This document shows, one piece after another, positions 62,159 through 64,000 of a stretch of 64,000 nucleotides of DNA. The notes under the pieces are model-generated. The model had not been told where the DNA came from. It was given only the letters and a program-made list of their open reading frames with translations, and searched no databases. Numbering within the stretch: position 1 is the stretch's first letter; each line of letters starts with the position of its first letter. Source of the DNA: Arthrobacter sp. C2 (GTDB lineage: Bacteria; Actinomycetota; Actinomycetes; Actinomycetales; Micrococcaceae); contig CP042428.1 in NCBI GenBank assembly GCA_024207135.1, positions 806,001 to 870,000 of the forward strand. The letters run 5' to 3'. A program made the translations under genes and the position numbers.

Positions 62159-62965
62159 ATGCCCAGGTCCGATGACCGTGTCGCCGCGTTCCACCGCTTG
62201 CACTCCGGCGGGTGCTTCGTGATGCCCAACCCGTGGGATGCCGGCAGCGCCCGCGCCCTGGAACAGCTGGGCTTCAAGGCGCTGGCGACGACCAGTTCGG
62301 GGTTCGCCTGGACGACCGGCCACCCCGACCGCTCGGGCAACATCGACCAGGTGCTCGCCCATCTGCGCACCATCGTGGATTCCGTGCGCGTTCCGGTGAA
62401 CGCGGACTTCGAGGGCGGCTACGCGGTCGATCCCGACGAGGTGGGGGCAAACGTCGCCAGGGCCGTGTCCACGGGGGTCGCGGGGCTGTCCATCGAGGAT
62501 GCCTCGGGCGACCCGGAGGATCCGCTTTTCGATTTCGAGCTGGCCGTGGCGCGCATCCGGGCCGCACGCGAAGCGATCGACCGCAGCGGAACGGGTGTCT
62601 TGCTCACCGGGCGCTCCGAGGGCTTCGTCCATGGACGCCCCGACATCGACGAGACGATCCGCCGCCTGCGTGCCTTTGCACAGGCCGGCGCCGATTGCCT
62701 CTACGCCCCGTGGATCGTGTCCCTCGCGCATGTCTCGGCCATCGTTGCCGCGGTGGCCCCCAAGCCGGTGAACCTGCTGGTCAACGCCCCCTTCACCACC
62801 GTCGCACAAGCGGCGGAGCTCGGGGTGCGCCGGATCAGCGTGGGCGGCACGCTGGCGCGCACCGCCTGGGACGGGTTCCTGGGGGCCGCGCGGGAGATCG
62901 CGGAGCAGGGCACCTTCACCCGGTTCGAGGGCCTTCCCAACGTCGATGGCCTGCTCGGCAGCTGA
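62159..62965 (+). CDS. Isocitrate lyase/PEP mutase-family protein
   Basis: The 268-residue product has the family's TIM-barrel motifs: CFVMPNPWDAGSARALEQLG near the start, the metal site VNADFEGGYAVD and GLSIEDASGDPEDPLFDFEL, and V-L-L-T-G-R-S-E-G-F. It lacks the K-K-C-G-H-x-x catalytic loop of true isocitrate lyase, so it is closer to carboxyPEP mutase, oxaloacetate hydrolase-like or unassigned members. The substrate is unknown. It converges on the SDR gene through a shared terminator. Confidence 0.88.
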   Translation: MPRSDDRVAAFHRLHSGGCFVMPNPWDAGSARALEQLGFKALATTSSGFAWTTGHPDRSGNIDQVLAHLRTIVDSVRVPVNADFEGGYAVDPDEVGANVARAVSTGVAGLSIEDASGDPEDPLFDFELAVARIRAAREAIDRSGTGVLLTGRSEGFVHGRPDIDETIRRLRAFAQAGADCLYAPWIVSLAHVSAIVAAVAPKPVNLLVNAPFTTVAQAAELGVRRISVGGTLARTAWDGFLGAAREIAEQGTFTRFEGLPNVDGLLGS

Positions 62966-62995
62966 ACCGGTCCTGGTCCGAAGGCGCACACGTGC

Positions 62996-63033
62996 AAGGA
63001 TCCCCGCCTCCGTGATCGGAAGCGGGGATCCTT
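62996..63033. terminator. Terminator between the PEP-mutase-family gene and the SDR gene
   Basis: A 17-bp stem (62996-63012 with 63017-63033) with a TGAT loop lies between the convergent stops. One pair is C-A on the plus strand and G-U on the minus strand, favouring the minus transcript. Confidence 0.75.
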
Positions 63034-63073
63034 GGGTTGCCGGCCGCGGGCCGTGCGGGAGGGAACCGCGGAG

Positions 63074-63820
63074 CTACTTCTTGAGGAAGTCGCCGGCCCC
63101 GCCGACGTACTCGGTGTGGCCGGTCGGGACATCGGCGGTGACCATCGCTGCGACCTCGCCGCCGAACTCCACCACGGAGTACAGCTTGCCGGCGGCGGCA
63201 CGGCGGGCCTCGATCGCGCCGGGCTCGGCACGGTCCAGCAGCGTCGCGGTGATGGTGCCCTCGATCATGTCGCCGGAGACCACCACGAAGGTGATGCCCT
63301 TGGCCTCGAGTGCCGGGATGAATTCGCGCAGCGCGAGCTCCCCGGCGCGCTTGGAGCGGGCCACCGGCTCGTAGGCGTCCATGGTTTCGACCTGGTCGAT
63401 GAAGTGTGCCTGGTGGCTGGTGACGAACACGACGCGGGAGCCCGGGGCCATCTTCGCGGTGGCGGCCTCGAGCATGGCGACCTGGGCGTCGCGGTTCAGG
63501 CGCAGCGCGTAGTCCTCGCCGAGGCCCGATTCCATGCCGCCGGAGGCGTTGAGCACCAGCACGTCGAGCGAGCCGAAGTTCTCGATGGCCGCATCGACCA
63601 GTGCGGCAGGTCCCTCGGGTCCGGTCAGGTCGGCGCCCACGGCCACCGCGCGGCCGCCGGCCTCGGTGATGCCGGCAACGATCTTGTTGGCGCGCGGTGC
63701 CTTCTGGCGGTAGTTGATGACCACGCCGGCACCCTGTGCGGCGAGGATCTTGGCTACTTCGGCGCCAATGCCCCGGGACGACCCGGTGACGATCGCGGAC
63801 TTGCCCGTGAGATCGGTCAT
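63074..63820 (-). CDS. Short-chain dehydrogenase/reductase with atypical active site
   Basis: The 248-residue product has a normal SDR cofactor motif (IVTGSSRGIGAEVAKI), D-L-T and V-L-N-A-S-G. The Ser is in FVTSHQAHF, but the active-site helix reads DAYEPVARSKRAGE, so Tyr and Lys are seven residues apart instead of four. It may be an alternative catalytic layout or a non-reductase member. The ATG at 63820 follows AAGGAG. It ends at the terminator shared with the PEP-mutase-family gene. Confidence 0.85.
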   Translation of the reverse strand: MTDLTGKSAIVTGSSRGIGAEVAKILAAQGAGVVINYRQKAPRANKIVAGITEAGGRAVAVGADLTGPEGPAALVDAAIENFGSLDVLVLNASGGMESGLGEDYALRLNRDAQVAMLEAATAKMAPGSRVVFVTSHQAHFIDQVETMDAYEPVARSKRAGELALREFIPALEAKGITFVVVSGDMIEGTITATLLDRAEPGAIEARRAAAGKLYSVVEFGGEVAAMVTADVPTGHTEYVGGAGDFLKK

Positions 63821-63942
63821 TTACACTCCTTGTGCATCACTGCTTGAAAATTACTGGTTCCCCGCCGGTGCTGGGGGAACTTGGGGTGTCCGTACAAATA
63901 CCCGGACGCTGGTTCCAATCCTGCCAGCACTCCATGGGGAGC

Positions 63943-63971
63943 AGACTTGTAGGAATCCTCCAAACAAGTCT
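63943..63971. repeat. Inverted repeat upstream of the SDR gene
   Basis: Eight-base arms AGACTTGT (63943-63950) and ACAAGTCT (63964-63971) with 13 bases between lie about 125 bases upstream of the SDR ATG. The repeat could be an operator or the start of a further structure outside the window. Confidence 0.4.
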
Positions 63972-64000
63972 AGTCCAGGGCGGCCTGCTCCCGGGCAGGT

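Noticed and set aside
1-64000. CRISPR array, prophage, insertion sequence or integrative element
   Set aside because: No regularly spaced repeats, transposase, integrase, phage structural gene or tRNA-associated attachment site was seen; the single tRNA-Leu has no adjacent integrase or duplicated end.

Overview
The window is high-GC actinobacterial chromosome, most likely from an Arthrobacter-type Micrococcaceae. The evidence is a complete Pup-proteasome locus with a fused PafB-PafC regulator, two mycothiol biosynthesis genes (mshA, mshC), a tRNA-Leu(GAG), several genes that appear to be read from leaderless GTG/ATG starts, and GTGA/ATGA gene overlaps. There is no rRNA, CRISPR array, insertion sequence, integrase or prophage. 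This assignment is inferred from gene content; no database was searched.

Layout. Positions 1-13,834 (minus strand) carry the protein-turnover block. In transcription order it runs HAD phosphatase, M50 protease, tRNA m1A58 methyltransferase, arc (Mpa ATPase), dop, pup, prcB, prcA, pafA, two FKBP isomerases (one a lipoprotein), pafBC, a small membrane protein and tatA. Dop and PafA activate Pup and attach it to targets, Arc unfolds the tagged proteins, and PrcBA degrades them. A PAC2-family protein diverges from this block at 13,896. Positions 15,000-22,800 hold mshC, uppP, a small divergent gene pair, an acyl-CoA dehydrogenase homologue, an M20 peptidase, tRNA-Leu and mshA.

Positions 22,800-30,420 are a lipid module resembling the mycobacterial htdX-fabG4-fadA2 set: MaoC hydratase, long FabG and thiolase on the minus strand, and a TetR regulator and acyl-CoA oxidase-like enzyme on the plus strand. 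A 13-bp-arm palindrome lies between the two arms and carries both divergent promoters. Next come a DinB-like (TIGR03083) protein and PspA.

Positions 33,250-41,930 are accessory. An XRE/MmyB-type regulator diverges from what was a reductase/efflux operon. The alcohol dehydrogenase, a short-chain dehydrogenase, an Old Yellow Enzyme and perhaps a small membrane protein are broken by nonsense codons, frameshifts and truncation, while the MFS transporter and two lipoproteins are intact. Two cyclophilin-like proteins and a RibD/DHFR-like reductase flank the regulator.

Positions 42,000-64,000 return to mostly intact housekeeping and metabolic genes: an unusual SDR with a Cys4 motif, aminopeptidase N, VOC and DHFR-like proteins, an aldehyde dehydrogenase, a luxS-mtn operon, lipoate ligase, L31 type B, an SpoU-type methyltransferase, a TauE-like permease, an ABC ATPase, serB, a VanW protein, an ABC1 kinase, a PEP-mutase-family protein and a second SDR with an atypical active site. 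I found no clearly new multi-gene system. The best leads are the self-contained TetR operator/divergent promoter, the decaying XRE-linked cluster, the SDR with a Cys4 motif but no catalytic Tyr, and the repeated leaderless-promoter and terminator-polarity patterns.
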